From the NCBI GenBank assembly GCA_964567685.1, contig CAZMNO010000008.1:27845-91844 (forward strand): a stretch of DNA of 64,000 bases, written 5' to 3'. The DNA is from UBA5972 sp964567685 (GTDB taxonomy: Bacteria > Pseudomonadota > Alphaproteobacteria > Rhodobacterales > Rhodobacteraceae). The translations under genes and the position numbers were made by a program. This document shows positions 50,179 through 60,620 of the stretch, one piece after another (the stretch's first letter is position 1; every line of letters starts with the position of its first letter). The notes under the pieces were generated by a model. It ran no database searches. It was given only the letters and a program-made list of their open reading frames with translations, and was not told the origin of the DNA.

Positions 50179-51762
50179 ATGGCACTTATTTACGGAACCG
50201 CAGTCGCTGATATTCTGGTTGGTACAAGTTCTGACGACATATTAACGCCTTATGGCACGCATTCGCTGAGCGACCCCGATCAGATTTCGGGTGGCGACGG
50301 GGCCGACACCTATGATTTACGCGCGCCCGTCGGGGAAACTTCCGTCCATTCCTATGTAATCGATGACAATGGCACAGATGGTGCGGTTGATCAGATTACC
50401 TACGTTGGTGCGCTTCATTATTCGGCCTCGCTTGGCTATCAGGGTTGGGCCAGTGTTGTCAGGATCGGCGATGACCTGATCATTGATACGCCGTCCAGAC
50501 CGCATCGCTTTCGCAAACCATCAAAGCCGTCGTTTCATATTGAAGTCAAAGACCATTTCAACGGCGAAGCGGTTGAGTTCCTGAACGCAGGTGGTGTGAC
50601 CTACGCCCTTGCTGCAAGCGCTATCGGGTCGCTTGACGCCGATATTATCGGTGGCACCCATTCGCGTGATGTGCTTAGGGGGCTCGATGGGGATGACTGG
50701 CTTTTTGGCAATGGTGGAAATGATCGCGTCGATACAGGTGAGGGCGATGACATCGCGTTTGGCGGTGACGGCAACGATAAGTTGCTGGGCAGATCAGGTG
50801 ACGACAGGCTTGACGGCGGTGAAGGAAATGACCGCATCAATGGTGGTTCGGGCAATGACTGGATCCTGGGGCAGGCTGGCAATGATCTGATCCGCGCCGG
50901 GTCCGGTGATGACTGGATCGATGCGGGCAGTGGCGATGATCGCATATTCGGCAAGTCCGGGGCAGATACCCTGACCGGGGGTCTGGGTAATGACTGGATG
51001 TCTGGGGGCAGGGACGGCGATACCTATCGCTTATTTGCCGATTCCGACGGGCCGGGCTGGGGCAATGACGTGATCGAGGATCGGGGCAGTCGCGCCAGTT
51101 ACGGAAATGTCGATGTCATCGAGCTTTTCAATTTTTACGGGCCTTCCAGTGGCGGTGCCTATGAGGCAATTGCTCGCCTTTCCTTTGCCCGTGTTGGCAA
51201 TGATATGGTTCTGACAGCGGATGGTGGCACCTCGACCCTGACGGTCACAAACATGTTCGATACCCGTATCAACAAATATTTTATCGAGCAGTTGCATCTG
51301 AATGGTGCGTACTGGACCCCGATCAATTTCAATTTTATCGATGGTTCGGTCTCCGATATCGGTGATGATCGCGATTACCCTTACGGATATGCCGGCAAAA
51401 GCAACGAAGTGATGTTTGGTACCGATGGCAACGACAATATCTATGGTAACACCGGTCACAATTTCATCTGGACCGGTGATGGCAATGATGTGCTGGTCTA
51501 TAAGGAAAACGATCCCGTCCCGTTTGCCAGTTTCAGCGCCACCGTATCGCATGATATCGTCGAAGATTTTGATATCGCACATGATCTGCTTGATTTCAGC
51601 GAAATGCGTATCAGCCTGGCTGACCTCGTCCTCAGCGAAGATGCTGATGGCGATGCGGTGATCAACTGGAACACGGCTGTTCCCTGGGAAATCACTCCGA
51701 TTGTGATCGAATTGCGCGGTGTGGCGCTGGCGGATGTGACCGAAGACATCTTTATTTTTTAG
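50179..51762 (+). CDS. RTX-type calcium-binding protein, probably type I secreted
   Basis: A 527-residue acidic protein without signal peptide. Residues ~165-285 hold about a dozen nonapeptide repeats of GGxGNDxxx type ('GGDGNDKLLG', 'GGEGNDRING'), which form a Ca2+ beta-roll, and another cluster lies near residue 415 ('GTDGNDNIYGNTG'). The C-terminal part ('DIVEDFDIAHDLLDFSEM', 'DGDAVINWN') is typical of type I secretion targets. No catalytic domain is recognised, and no secretion genes lie beside it. Function in adhesion or biofilm is only a family guess. Confidence 0.85.
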   Translation: MALIYGTAVADILVGTSSDDILTPYGTHSLSDPDQISGGDGADTYDLRAPVGETSVHSYVIDDNGTDGAVDQITYVGALHYSASLGYQGWASVVRIGDDLIIDTPSRPHRFRKPSKPSFHIEVKDHFNGEAVEFLNAGGVTYALAASAIGSLDADIIGGTHSRDVLRGLDGDDWLFGNGGNDRVDTGEGDDIAFGGDGNDKLLGRSGDDRLDGGEGNDRINGGSGNDWILGQAGNDLIRAGSGDDWIDAGSGDDRIFGKSGADTLTGGLGNDWMSGGRDGDTYRLFADSDGPGWGNDVIEDRGSRASYGNVDVIELFNFYGPSSGGAYEAIARLSFARVGNDMVLTADGGTSTLTVTNMFDTRINKYFIEQLHLNGAYWTPINFNFIDGSVSDIGDDRDYPYGYAGKSNEVMFGTDGNDNIYGNTGHNFIWTGDGNDVLVYKENDPVPFASFSATVSHDIVEDFDIAHDLLDFSEMRISLADLVLSEDADGDAVINWNTAVPWEITPIVIELRGVALADVTEDIFIF

Positions 51763-51763
51763 C

Positions 51764-51813
51764 GCCATTTCGCAACTCTGCCGCAACAATGGGTAAAAAC
51801 TTTGCGGAATGGC
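51764..51813 (+). terminator. Stem-loop after the RTX gene
   Basis: GCCATTTCGCAA (51764-51775) pairs with TTGCGGAATGGC (51802-51813), 11 of 12 Watson-Crick plus one wobble, around a 26-nt loop. It begins right after the stop codon. No T-run follows, so it may stabilise the mRNA end rather than terminate. It covers the first possible ATG (51809) of the next gene. Confidence 0.5.
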
Positions 51814-51853
51814 ACAAAAACAGAAACAAAATCGCAACCGGAGCGGTACAGTG

Positions 51854-52540
51854 ATGAAAAAAAACAGGCAGGTCAAAATGAGCATTTTCAAATCTTTCAG
51901 CCTTCTCAGGCTGTTCAGGTCATTGCACGGGTGGCTGGGTTTCTTTGTGATGCCATGGATTGTCGTTATTGGACTGACGGGCATTTACCTGAACCACTCC
52001 AAATTGATCTACAGCTATCTGCCCGACAGCTCTTATGATGAAGCTCGGTTTGATGACTGGCCAAATCCAATTCCCCTGAGTGAAGCCGACGCGAAAGCCG
52101 TGGCGGTTGGTGTCTGGCCAAACGACAATTTCCGTTTGAAATCGGAAGACAGATATCACGACCGGGACGTCTATATTTTCAAGAGCGATAGCGGCAGGGT
52201 CATCATCACCGAGGCAACCGGACATTACTGGGTGAAAACCCGTCTGAAGCGAAAAACCTATGATCCTGACGGGCGGCTGCTTGACAGCAAGATCTATTGG
52301 GGAACCCTGTTCAAATCACTGCACACGGCGGGTTGGGTCAGCCGGACATTTGGCACCTGGCTTGCAGATATCACTGCCGGGGCAATGGTGCTGTTCGGTG
52401 TGACCGGGATCGTGCTGTTCCTTAGCCCGAGGTTGCGGAAACGCAAGAACAAGCGGGCGAAAGCTAGCGCCGTGAAAGCGCAGCAATCGGCGGCGCCGGG
52501 CAAGACGCCGCGTCCACAAAGGATCAAGCTTGAAATTTGA
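51854..52540 (+). CDS. PepSY-associated transmembrane domain protein
   Basis: A 228-residue membrane protein: a helix near residues 25-45 ('SLHGWLGFFVMPWIVVIGLTGIYLNH'-type, split), a periplasmic region of ~110 residues with PepSY-like strands, a second helix near residue 180 ('ADITAGAMVLFGVTGIVLFL') and a very basic tail. The 'R..HGWLG' and 'H..G' pattern is typical of PepSY-associated TM proteins, some tied to iron or redox. ATG 51854 (GGAG 10 nt upstream) is preferred; 51809 lies in a stem-loop and 51878 is also possible. Confidence 0.7.
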   Translation: MKKNRQVKMSIFKSFSLLRLFRSLHGWLGFFVMPWIVVIGLTGIYLNHSKLIYSYLPDSSYDEARFDDWPNPIPLSEADAKAVAVGVWPNDNFRLKSEDRYHDRDVYIFKSDSGRVIITEATGHYWVKTRLKRKTYDPDGRLLDSKIYWGTLFKSLHTAGWVSRTFGTWLADITAGAMVLFGVTGIVLFLSPRLRKRKNKRAKASAVKAQQSAAPGKTPRPQRIKLEI

Positions 52541-52585
52541 GCGACTGCGCGGGTTTGACCGGTCAGGCGAGAATATCGACTTTGC

Positions 52586-54193
52586 TCAGACCTGCATCTC
52601 CTTGGTCGCGCTCAATTTGAGCTCAGGGTAATCACGCACCACCCGATCGATGTCCCATTGCAGGCGCGTCAGGTAGACCGGATCGCCATCGTGATCTTCG
52701 GCCATATGCCCTTTATTGGCTGCAATAAACTTTTCAAGCACCTCTTTTTGCCCGCTCACCCAGCGGGCTGAGGTGAACTGGGTCGGCTCAAAACGCACGG
52801 GCAGGGAATATTCCTGTTCGATCCGGCTGGCGAGAACCTCAAACTGAAGCGCGCCGACAACGCCGATCACCCAGCCTGACCCCACCATCGGGCGGAAAAG
52901 CTTGGCCGCACCTTCCTCGGCAAATTGCATCAAAGCCTTGCTGAGATGTTTGGCCTTCATCGGATCGGCGGCACGCACGGATTGCAAAAGCTCAGGCGCA
53001 AAGGAGGGGATGCCGGTAAAACGCAAGGCCTCGCCCTCGGTCAGCGCATCGCCGATCCTGAGTTGACCGTGATTGGGAATGCCGATGATGTCGCCTGCCC
53101 AGGCCTCTTCCGCCAGTTCGCGGTCAGCCGCCAGAAACAGAACCGGATTGGAGACCGCCATGGGTTTTTTCGAGCGTACATGATTAAGCTTCATCCCGCG
53201 TTTGAAATGCCCCGAGCAGAGGCGCAAAAACGCCACGCGGTCGCGGTGTTTTGGGTCCATATTGGCCTGAACTTTGAATACAAAGCCGGAAACCTTGGTT
53301 TCTGAGGGGTGCACCTGGCGCGGTTCCGCCGGGCGGCTTTGCGGTTTCGGGCCGAATGTGCCGATCCCGTTCATCAGTTCCTGAACACCAAAGGAGTTGA
53401 TGGCTGAACCAAACCAGATCGGCGTCATGGTGCCGTCAAGCACAGCCTGGGCGTCAAATTTTGGCAGCAACTCGCGCGCCATCTCGACCTCTTCGCAGAG
53501 CTGACCGAGCAGGTGCTCGGGCACATGTTCCGCCAGTTTGGGATCATCCAGCCCGTTTATTTCAATCGATTCTGCGACCTTATTGCGATCAGCGCGGTCC
53601 ATCAGTTCCAGCCGGTCATTCAACAGATCGTAACAACCCAAAAACTCGCGGCCCACACCGATTGGCCAGCTTGCAGGGGTGACGTCTATTGCCAGATTTT
53701 CCTGAATTTCATCAATGATATCAAACGTGTCCCGGCTTTCACGATCCATCTTGTTGCAGAAAGTGAGGATCGGCAGATCGCGCAGGCGGCAGACTTCAAA
53801 GAGTTTCTGCGTCTGGCTTTCAACCCCCTTGGCCCCGTCTATCACCATGACGGCGGCATCAACGGCGGTCAGCGTGCGATAGGTGTCTTCGGAAAAATCC
53901 GAGTGACCCGGCGTATCAACAAGATTGAACCAGAAATCCTTGAACGGAAAGGACATGGCCGAGGCGGAAACAGAGATGCCGCGATCCTGTTCCATCTTCA
54001 TATAGTCCGAGCGCGTGCGCCGTGCTTCGCCCTTGGCGCGCACCTGTCCGGCCATCTGAATAGCACCGCCATAAAGCAGGAATTTCTCCGTCAGCGTCGT
54101 CTTCCCGGCATCCGGGTGGCTGATGATGGCGAATGTCCGGCGGCGGTCGATTTCGGGCGGCAGCGGCGGTTGATTTGAGGCATGGTCACGCAT
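52586..54193 (-). CDS. prfC: Peptide chain release factor 3
   Basis: A 535-residue translational GTPase that recycles RF1/RF2. G motifs: 'ISHPDAGKTTLTEKFLLYGGAIQ' (G1, in parts), 'RGISVSASAM' (G2), 'DTPGHSDFSEDTYRTL' (G3), 'FCNKMDRE' (G4). The RF3-specific 'EEYGLP/ EYSLPVRFE' domain is present near the end. The frame is open 50 codons further up, but ATG 54193 gives the normal amino end. The double palindrome copy 2 lies ~90 bp upstream. Confidence 0.95.
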   Translation of the reverse strand: MRDHASNQPPLPPEIDRRRTFAIISHPDAGKTTLTEKFLLYGGAIQMAGQVRAKGEARRTRSDYMKMEQDRGISVSASAMSFPFKDFWFNLVDTPGHSDFSEDTYRTLTAVDAAVMVIDGAKGVESQTQKLFEVCRLRDLPILTFCNKMDRESRDTFDIIDEIQENLAIDVTPASWPIGVGREFLGCYDLLNDRLELMDRADRNKVAESIEINGLDDPKLAEHVPEHLLGQLCEEVEMARELLPKFDAQAVLDGTMTPIWFGSAINSFGVQELMNGIGTFGPKPQSRPAEPRQVHPSETKVSGFVFKVQANMDPKHRDRVAFLRLCSGHFKRGMKLNHVRSKKPMAVSNPVLFLAADRELAEEAWAGDIIGIPNHGQLRIGDALTEGEALRFTGIPSFAPELLQSVRAADPMKAKHLSKALMQFAEEGAAKLFRPMVGSGWVIGVVGALQFEVLASRIEQEYSLPVRFEPTQFTSARWVSGQKEVLEKFIAANKGHMAEDHDGDPVYLTRLQWDIDRVVRDYPELKLSATKEMQV

Positions 54194-54280
54194 GAGAGGC
54201 GATATAGGCGAGGGGGGCGGAAAGGGCAAGGAAACCTGCTTGCAGTTACGCAAATTGACCACAATCCACACCACAAGAAA

Positions 54281-54324
54281 AAGCGATTTCGAAATCGCTT
54301 GGCAAGCTGCTTCGAAGCAGCTTG
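54281..54324. repeat. Double palindrome element, copy 2
   Basis: Two perfect palindromes: 20 bp at 54281-54300 (half AAGCGATTTC) and 22 bp at 54303-54324 (half CAAGCTGCTTC), both centred on TTCGAA. Order is opposite to copy 1, so the element is inverted here. It sits upstream of prfC. Confidence 0.78.
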
Positions 54325-54467
54325 TGGCAGGTATGACCCGCATTCACTGTATTTGGATTTCAGTCCACCGCAACGACTTGCAATGAAGGCGGGCCTTATG
54401 CCTGCAAACAGGGACGACCGAAACCCGAAGGCCCCGATCGCCGCTGGTATATGCACCAATCAAGGGA

Positions 54468-54505
54468 GGAGCCGTGAGTCAGACTCACGGCTCCCTGGGG
54501 GGGGG
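54468..54505. terminator. Perfect hairpin and G-run at the 3' end of the Hint gene
   Basis: A 13-bp stem with half GGAGCCGTGAGTC and single-nt centre at 54468-54494, followed by nine G residues (54497-54505) that touch the stop codon of the minus-strand gene. It has no T-run on the minus strand, so it is an atypical terminator or a regulator site. Confidence 0.5.
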
Positions 54506-55636
54506 TTACCGAAACCCTACTTGCTTCAAGAGTGCCGAAGCTTCGTAAGATCTCAGCGACATTCGGCTTGCGACAGCCGAAACTTGTGGTTCCGTGACAA
54601 TTTCAGGGAACAATTCAATGATTTCCGCCCGGCTTTCATCGGCCAGACTGTCAAGGGTTGTGCGGTTGATATGCAGGCTTTCCGAGGGGATGCCTTCTGC
54701 ATAGATGATTTCATGGGTGTCAAACAGGATATGGAAATACTCCACAACGCCACCCTGACGGCGATAGATGGTATCGCCATTGATCAGATCGCGTGCTTTG
54801 ACCAGCACTTCCTGGCTGCCAAGCATCACTTCTGCCCGCCAGTCCGAAAGCAGCATCCGGTGCTGCTGACTGACGATCAGATCGTCGTGATTGCCCAAAG
54901 CATCCTTGCTGATGACCACCGGCGCCAGATGTCCATAAGCGGTGACTGTGCGCCCGCCGATCCAGCGCACTTTTTGTGCACCATTGTCGCGGGTCAGAAC
55001 AATATCGCCCTCAACAATGGTCTCGATAGGTTTTTCGCCACCACTTGCCATGCGGATCATGGTGCCGCGGGCAAAACAGACACAGCCGTAGTCGGAATAG
55101 CGGAAGCTGCCGGGGTCAATATCAGCTTTGATCAGCGTGTATTCGACACCCGGTTTCAAAGGATCAAGCGGCAGGAAATATTCGCCCGACCAGTCGGTGG
55201 GGCCTATATCGGTGTTGTTGATGATCAGAACCTCGACGGTGGAGCCGTCAGACCCCATGAATGTCAGCCGGCTTTCAAGTTCAAGCCCGTCACCCAATTT
55301 GCCGATTTCCGAACCGCTGCCGACGCTCTGGCCGTTCACGTTATCCTCAAATTCACCGGCGGAATTGCCGCTGCCACTGCCGCTGTCATGCACCACCAGA
55401 TCATAAGGGGTAGGGCTGGCAGAAAACACGTAGATATCACCGACAAAGGAATCAGATGCATTGGTGACGCCGTCACCCGCGTTTACCCCGGATGTCACGA
55501 CGAAATCCGATCCGCAAAATACATTGCAGATCTCATGATCAGAAAAACCACCACTGTGAGACCCGCCACTCATGCCGTGAACCACCATCATCGCGTATTG
55601 GGGATGGCAAAGCCCGTTCGGAGTCACATTCGTCAT
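54506..55636 (-). CDS. Hint-domain (intein/hedgehog-type) protein
   Basis: A 376-residue protein. Residues ~1-185 are Gly/Ser/Asp-rich and acidic, resembling the export or beta-rich parts of secreted Rhodobacterales proteins. A Hint domain follows: 'CFARGTMIRMASGGEKPIETIVEGDIVLT' (in parts) with the catalytic Cys, then 'GNHDDLIVSQQHRMLL' with the block-type His. Such proteins self-cleave in some cases; no C-terminal extein of note is present. Secreted, probably by type I, by analogy. Confidence 0.8.
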   Translation of the reverse strand: MTNVTPNGLCHPQYAMMVVHGMSGGSHSGGFSDHEICNVFCGSDFVVTSGVNAGDGVTNASDSFVGDIYVFSASPTPYDLVVHDSGSGSGNSAGEFEDNVNGQSVGSGSEIGKLGDGLELESRLTFMGSDGSTVEVLIINNTDIGPTDWSGEYFLPLDPLKPGVEYTLIKADIDPGSFRYSDYGCVCFARGTMIRMASGGEKPIETIVEGDIVLTRDNGAQKVRWIGGRTVTAYGHLAPVVISKDALGNHDDLIVSQQHRMLLSDWRAEVMLGSQEVLVKARDLINGDTIYRRQGGVVEYFHILFDTHEIIYAEGIPSESLHINRTTLDSLADESRAEIIELFPEIVTEPQVSAVASRMSLRSYEASALLKQVGFR

Positions 55637-56020
55637 GCATTCCTAGGCAATCCCCACCGCCATGGTCGGCAATGAATTTAGGCAGGAATGTGAAAAATGT
55701 CAATAAAACAGGAATTTCCGCGGCATTATTAAGGCATTGTTCATGCTGGTGAAACAATAACCGCGAATGCTGCCTTCCCTTTCCTAATTGTTGGTAATGA
55801 ACCGCTTGTTGGCGCCAATTTGGCCCAAAAACTGCTTCATTGGCTTTAATGTGGTGGAGCAAAATGCCGGTGATTTCCCTCAAATACCGCCCTATTTTGT
55901 CGATTATCCTCGAAATTATCCACAGGCACGAATCGGGCGAAAATGCGCGAAGATCGGCTTGACGGCAGAATGCCTGGGCCTAACATCCACACAAACGGAT
56001 GACCTAGCCAGGAGCATGAA
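55637..56020. promoter_or_regulatory. Divergent intergenic region between Hint and SDR genes
   Basis: About 380 bp without a credible gene. A perfect TTGGCGCCAA palindrome lies near 55813 with a nearby 'ttggcc' and 'ttggct', resembling the TTGGCG units before the RTX gene. GGAG at 56011 serves the SDR gene. Promoters are not assigned. Confidence 0.4.
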
Positions 56021-56800
56021 ATGGATTTGGGGATCAACGGAAAATGGGCGATTGTCTGTGCCTCGTCTAAAGGGCTTGGGAAAGGCTGTGCTGAAGCGCT
56101 GGCCGGGGCGGGGGTGAACCTTGTGATAAATGCACGTTCTGCCGGACCGCTGGCGGAAACGGCGGCGGAGCTGCGTGCGGCCTATAGCGTTGAAATTTGC
56201 GATGTTGCCGCCGACATCACAACCGAAGACGGCCGCGCCGAGGTTTTGGCACAATGTGCTGCCCCCGACATTCTGGTCAACAATGCCGGTGGTCCGCCGC
56301 CGGGCATGTGGCATGACTGGGAGCGCGAGGATTTCATCAAAGCACTTGACGCCAACATGCTGGCCCCGATTGCTATGATGAAAGCGGTACTGCCGGGAAT
56401 GATAGAGCGGGGCTGGGGCAGGGTGGTCAACATCACTTCGCAATCGGTAAAATCACCCATTGCGGTTCTCGGCCTGTCAAATTCGGCGCGCGCCGGTCTG
56501 ACCGGATATGTCGCCGGAACCTCGCGTCAGGTTGCCGGATCCGGGGTTACCATCAACAACCTGCTGCCGGGAATTCACGCAACCGACCGGGCGATTTCAC
56601 TGGATAGCGGCGTTGCAGAGGCGCAAGGGATCAGCCTGAAAGATGCCGAAGCCCAGCGAGCAGCTACCATTCCGGCAGGTCGCTATGGCACGATTGAAGA
56701 ATTCGGTGCCGCCTGCGCCTTCTTATGCTCGCAACATGCCGGATATATCGTCGGGCAGAATATTCTGCTGGATGGCGGCAGCGTCAACGCGACGCTTTGA
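56021..56800 (+). CDS. SDR-family oxidoreductase with altered catalytic motif
   Basis: A 259-residue short-chain dehydrogenase/reductase. Cofactor loop 'CASSKGLGKGCAEAL' (TGxxxGxG-like), 'NNAGGPPPG' and the C-terminal 'ILLDGGSVNATL' are present. The catalytic Ser is seen in 'NITSQSV', but where YxxxK is expected the sequence reads 'LSNSARAGLTG', so Tyr and Lys are replaced. A subgroup annotated among 3-oxoacyl-ACP reductase-like proteins has this change. Substrate and even dehydrogenase activity are uncertain. Confidence 0.78.
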   Translation: MDLGINGKWAIVCASSKGLGKGCAEALAGAGVNLVINARSAGPLAETAAELRAAYSVEICDVAADITTEDGRAEVLAQCAAPDILVNNAGGPPPGMWHDWEREDFIKALDANMLAPIAMMKAVLPGMIERGWGRVVNITSQSVKSPIAVLGLSNSARAGLTGYVAGTSRQVAGSGVTINNLLPGIHATDRAISLDSGVAEAQGISLKDAEAQRAATIPAGRYGTIEEFGAACAFLCSQHAGYIVGQNILLDGGSVNATL

Positions 56801-56905
56801 AGGCGCTCTGAACCGGTCGGGCTTGAACGGATTGCTTTTGCTTGTTAAATGCGGTCAGACATGAACCTGATTGATTTGCTCAGGTAGAGGATCGGCAGGC
56901 AGAGA

Positions 56906-58024
<1,119 letters not shown>

Positions 58025-58089
58025 GCCGGATGCCTGTTGCATCGCGGTGGCCGGTTGACCTCGACCTGTGCGCGGCTTAGCAGGCGGAT

Positions 58090-59913
58090 ATGGCGCGCAA
58101 TCCGATCCTGACCCTCAGCGATATTGGCCTGACCTTCGGCGGTGATCCGCTTTTGGAGGGGCTGAACCTGACGGTGCATCAGGGCGAGCGGCTGGCGCTT
58201 GTCGGGCGCAATGGCAGCGGCAAATCGACCCTGATGAAGATCATTGCCGGATTGGTTGTGCCGGACAGCGGTGAACGAGTGCTGAGCCCAGGTCTTGATG
58301 TCGGCTATATGGAACAGGATCCGGATTTCACCGGCTTTGCAACCCTTGGGGATTATGCTGCTGCGACGCTGGGCCCGGCTGAGAATTATCGGGTTGAGCG
58401 GGCCACGGAAGGGCTGAAGCTTGAGGCGGGGATGGACCCGGCGAAAGCCTCTGGTGGTGAAAGGCGACGCGCGGCTTTGGCACGCATCGTCGCCGAAGCG
58501 CCTGATCTGATGTTGCTTGACGAGCCGACAAACCATCTGGATATCGAGGCGATTGGCTGGCTGGAAAAGCACCTTGCGACCAGCCGCTCGGCTTTCATCC
58601 TGATCTCTCACGACCGGGCTTTTCTGCGTGCTCTCAGCAAGGCGACGCTTTGGGTCGACCGGGGTGTCGTGCGCCGTCAGGAAAAGGGCTTTGCCGCCTT
58701 TGAGGAATGGCGCGACAAGGTTTCTTCTGAAGAGGATCTTGAGCGTCACAAGCTAAAACGGCTGATCAAGGCCGAAGCGCGCTGGGCGGTTGAGGGGATC
58801 TCGGCCCGGCGCAAACGCAATCAGGGCCGGGTTCGGCGGTTGGAAGCCCTGCGCGAAGAACGCAAAGGGCAGATCGCGCGGCAGGGCGTGGCGCGGCTGG
58901 AACTTGAAAGCGGGCCGAAATCGGGGCGGCTGGTGATCGAGGCGCGCGGGATTTCCAAATCTTTCGGCGATACAAAGGTCTTGCGCGAGTTTTCCCTGCG
59001 TATAGCGCGGGGCGAGCGCATCGCACTGGTCGGGCCCAATGGCGCTGGCAAAACGACGCTGGTCAAGCTGCTGATGAAAGAGCTTCAACCGGATACCGGC
59101 AATGTGCGCCACGGTTCAAACCTTGTTCCGGCGGTGTTCGATCAGAACCGCGAGGCGCTAGACCCAGACGCCTCGCTCTGGGCGACGCTGACTGAGGATC
59201 GTGCGCTCGGCGTGTCGGGGCGCAACGACCAGATCATGGTGCGAGGAAGTGCGCGCCATGTGGTCGGGTATCTCAAGGATTTCCTGTTTGAAGAGTCTCA
59301 GGCGCGTGGCCCGGTGCGCGCCCTCTCAGGTGGTGAAAAGGCGCGGCTGTTACTGGCGCGATTGCTGGCGCGGGAAAGCAATTTGCTGGTGCTTGATGAG
59401 CCGACCAATGATCTGGATGTCGAAACGCTCGATCTGTTGCAGGAAGTGCTGGATGATTATGACGGCACGGTTCTGCTGGTAAGTCACGACCGGGATTTTC
59501 TTGATCGCGTAGCGACAACGACCATTGCCATGGAAGGTGGTGGCAAAGCGGTTGTCTACGCCGGGGGTTGGTCGGATTATCAGGCGCAGAAAAACCTGAC
59601 GGACGAGGCGCCCAAGGCAAAGAAAGAAGCAGTGAAAGCGGCAAAGCCAAAAGCCGCGAAACCGGAGGCTAAGGCGAAATCCGACGGGCTGTCTTTCGTT
59701 CAGGCACACCGGTTGAAGGAACTGCCCGGTCTGATCGAAAAACTGGAGGCGGAAATCGCCCGGCTGGAGGAATTCTTGAGCGATGCCGATCTGTTCAGCC
59801 GCGATCCGGCGAAATTTGCCAAGGCGAGCGAAGGGTTGGTGGACCGGCAGGCCAGCCTCGCTGCGGCAGAAGAGGAATGGCTGGAACTGGAGGAACGCGC
59901 CAGCGCAGGTTAA
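58090..59913 (+). CDS. uup: ABC-F family ATPase, Uup-like
   Basis: A 607-residue soluble protein with two ABC domains ('GRNGSGKSTL' and 'GPNGAGKTTL'; 'ASGGERRRAALARI' and 'LSGGEKARLLLARL') joined by a basic linker ('ARRKRNQGRVRRLEALREERKGQ' in parts). A Lys/Ala-rich stretch leads to a C-terminal coiled coil (~residues 540-600), the Uup hallmark. ABC-F proteins act at the ribosome; Uup also affects DNA precision excision. It overlaps the next gene tail to tail by 4 bp. Confidence 0.88.
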   Translation: MARNPILTLSDIGLTFGGDPLLEGLNLTVHQGERLALVGRNGSGKSTLMKIIAGLVVPDSGERVLSPGLDVGYMEQDPDFTGFATLGDYAAATLGPAENYRVERATEGLKLEAGMDPAKASGGERRRAALARIVAEAPDLMLLDEPTNHLDIEAIGWLEKHLATSRSAFILISHDRAFLRALSKATLWVDRGVVRRQEKGFAAFEEWRDKVSSEEDLERHKLKRLIKAEARWAVEGISARRKRNQGRVRRLEALREERKGQIARQGVARLELESGPKSGRLVIEARGISKSFGDTKVLREFSLRIARGERIALVGPNGAGKTTLVKLLMKELQPDTGNVRHGSNLVPAVFDQNREALDPDASLWATLTEDRALGVSGRNDQIMVRGSARHVVGYLKDFLFEESQARGPVRALSGGEKARLLLARLLARESNLLVLDEPTNDLDVETLDLLQEVLDDYDGTVLLVSHDRDFLDRVATTTIAMEGGGKAVVYAGGWSDYQAQKNLTDEAPKAKKEAVKAAKPKAAKPEAKAKSDGLSFVQAHRLKELPGLIEKLEAEIARLEEFLSDADLFSRDPAKFAKASEGLVDRQASLAAAEEEWLELEERASAG

Positions 59914-60620
59914 CCGATCAGTGCCCGGGCGCTCAGAACCAGTGTCGAGGCGCCTATTGCAATGGTCGCCAGCCCGATCAGCGCCTGCAGGGCGGCATTG
60001 GTGCGGGTCAACAGGCGGGCGGTGAAGGCAAGCGGCAGCGAAATCGCCAGCGACATCGCCGCCATGCCAAAGATCGAGCCGATGCCAAAGGCCAGGATAT
60101 AAAAGAGCCCGGCAAGTGCCGAACTTGACGTGGCCGCAACCCCCAGAACCAAAACGGCAGAACCCGCCAGCCCGTGCACCAGCCCCACCAGCAGGCTGCG
60201 CCGGGCAGCGTGATCCGGGTGCGAATGGCGATGGCGCTGACTATCATGGGGATGGGCTTCGCCACTATGGCTGTGCAGATGGAAATGGCTGGTCCCGTCG
60301 CTGTGCATATGCCTGTGCACATGCACCTTGTCGCGATAAAGCCTGAACAAGAGATGTCCGCCCAGCCCGACAAGCATCACGCCTACCAGCGCTTCAAGCC
60401 CGTGCGAAAACGCATCACTGATCGCGTGACCGCTGAGAATGACCGCACCTCCGACCAATACAAGGCTGATCGTGTGGCCAAGACCCCAGGCAGCCCCCAG
60501 CCGCATCATACCGCACTTGCTGGTCCTGCCGCTGGCCAGTGACGAGACCGCGGCCATGTGATCGGCCTCAAACGCGTGCGCGATGCCAATCAGAAAACCG
60601 AGCGAAAGAAATGCGTACAT
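59910..60620 (-). CDS. NicO/UreH-type metal transporter with histidine-rich loop
   Basis: A 236-residue membrane protein with about six helices. The signature 'GIAHAFEADHMAAVSSL' (residues ~12-28, HxxxxDH) and 'GLGHTISLVLVGG' mark nickel/cobalt transporter relatives. Between helices 3 and 4 lies a loop extremely rich in His ('HVHRHMHSDGTSHFHLHSH' and 'HRHSHPDH'), as in RcnA-type nickel/cobalt exporters. Direction and metal cannot be proven. No riboswitch was confirmed upstream. Confidence 0.8.
   Translation of the reverse strand: MYAFLSLGFLIGIAHAFEADHMAAVSSLASGRTSKCGMMRLGAAWGLGHTISLVLVGGAVILSGHAISDAFSHGLEALVGVMLVGLGGHLLFRLYRDKVHVHRHMHSDGTSHFHLHSHSGEAHPHDSQRHRHSHPDHAARRSLLVGLVHGLAGSAVLVLGVAATSSSALAGLFYILAFGIGSIFGMAAMSLAISLPLAFTARLLTRTNAALQALIGLATIAIGASTLVLSARALIG

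Noticed and set aside
54182..55675. 497-codon plus-strand open frame over the Hint gene
   Set aside because: Antisense to a gene with a clear Hint domain and composed of low-quality shadow sequence.
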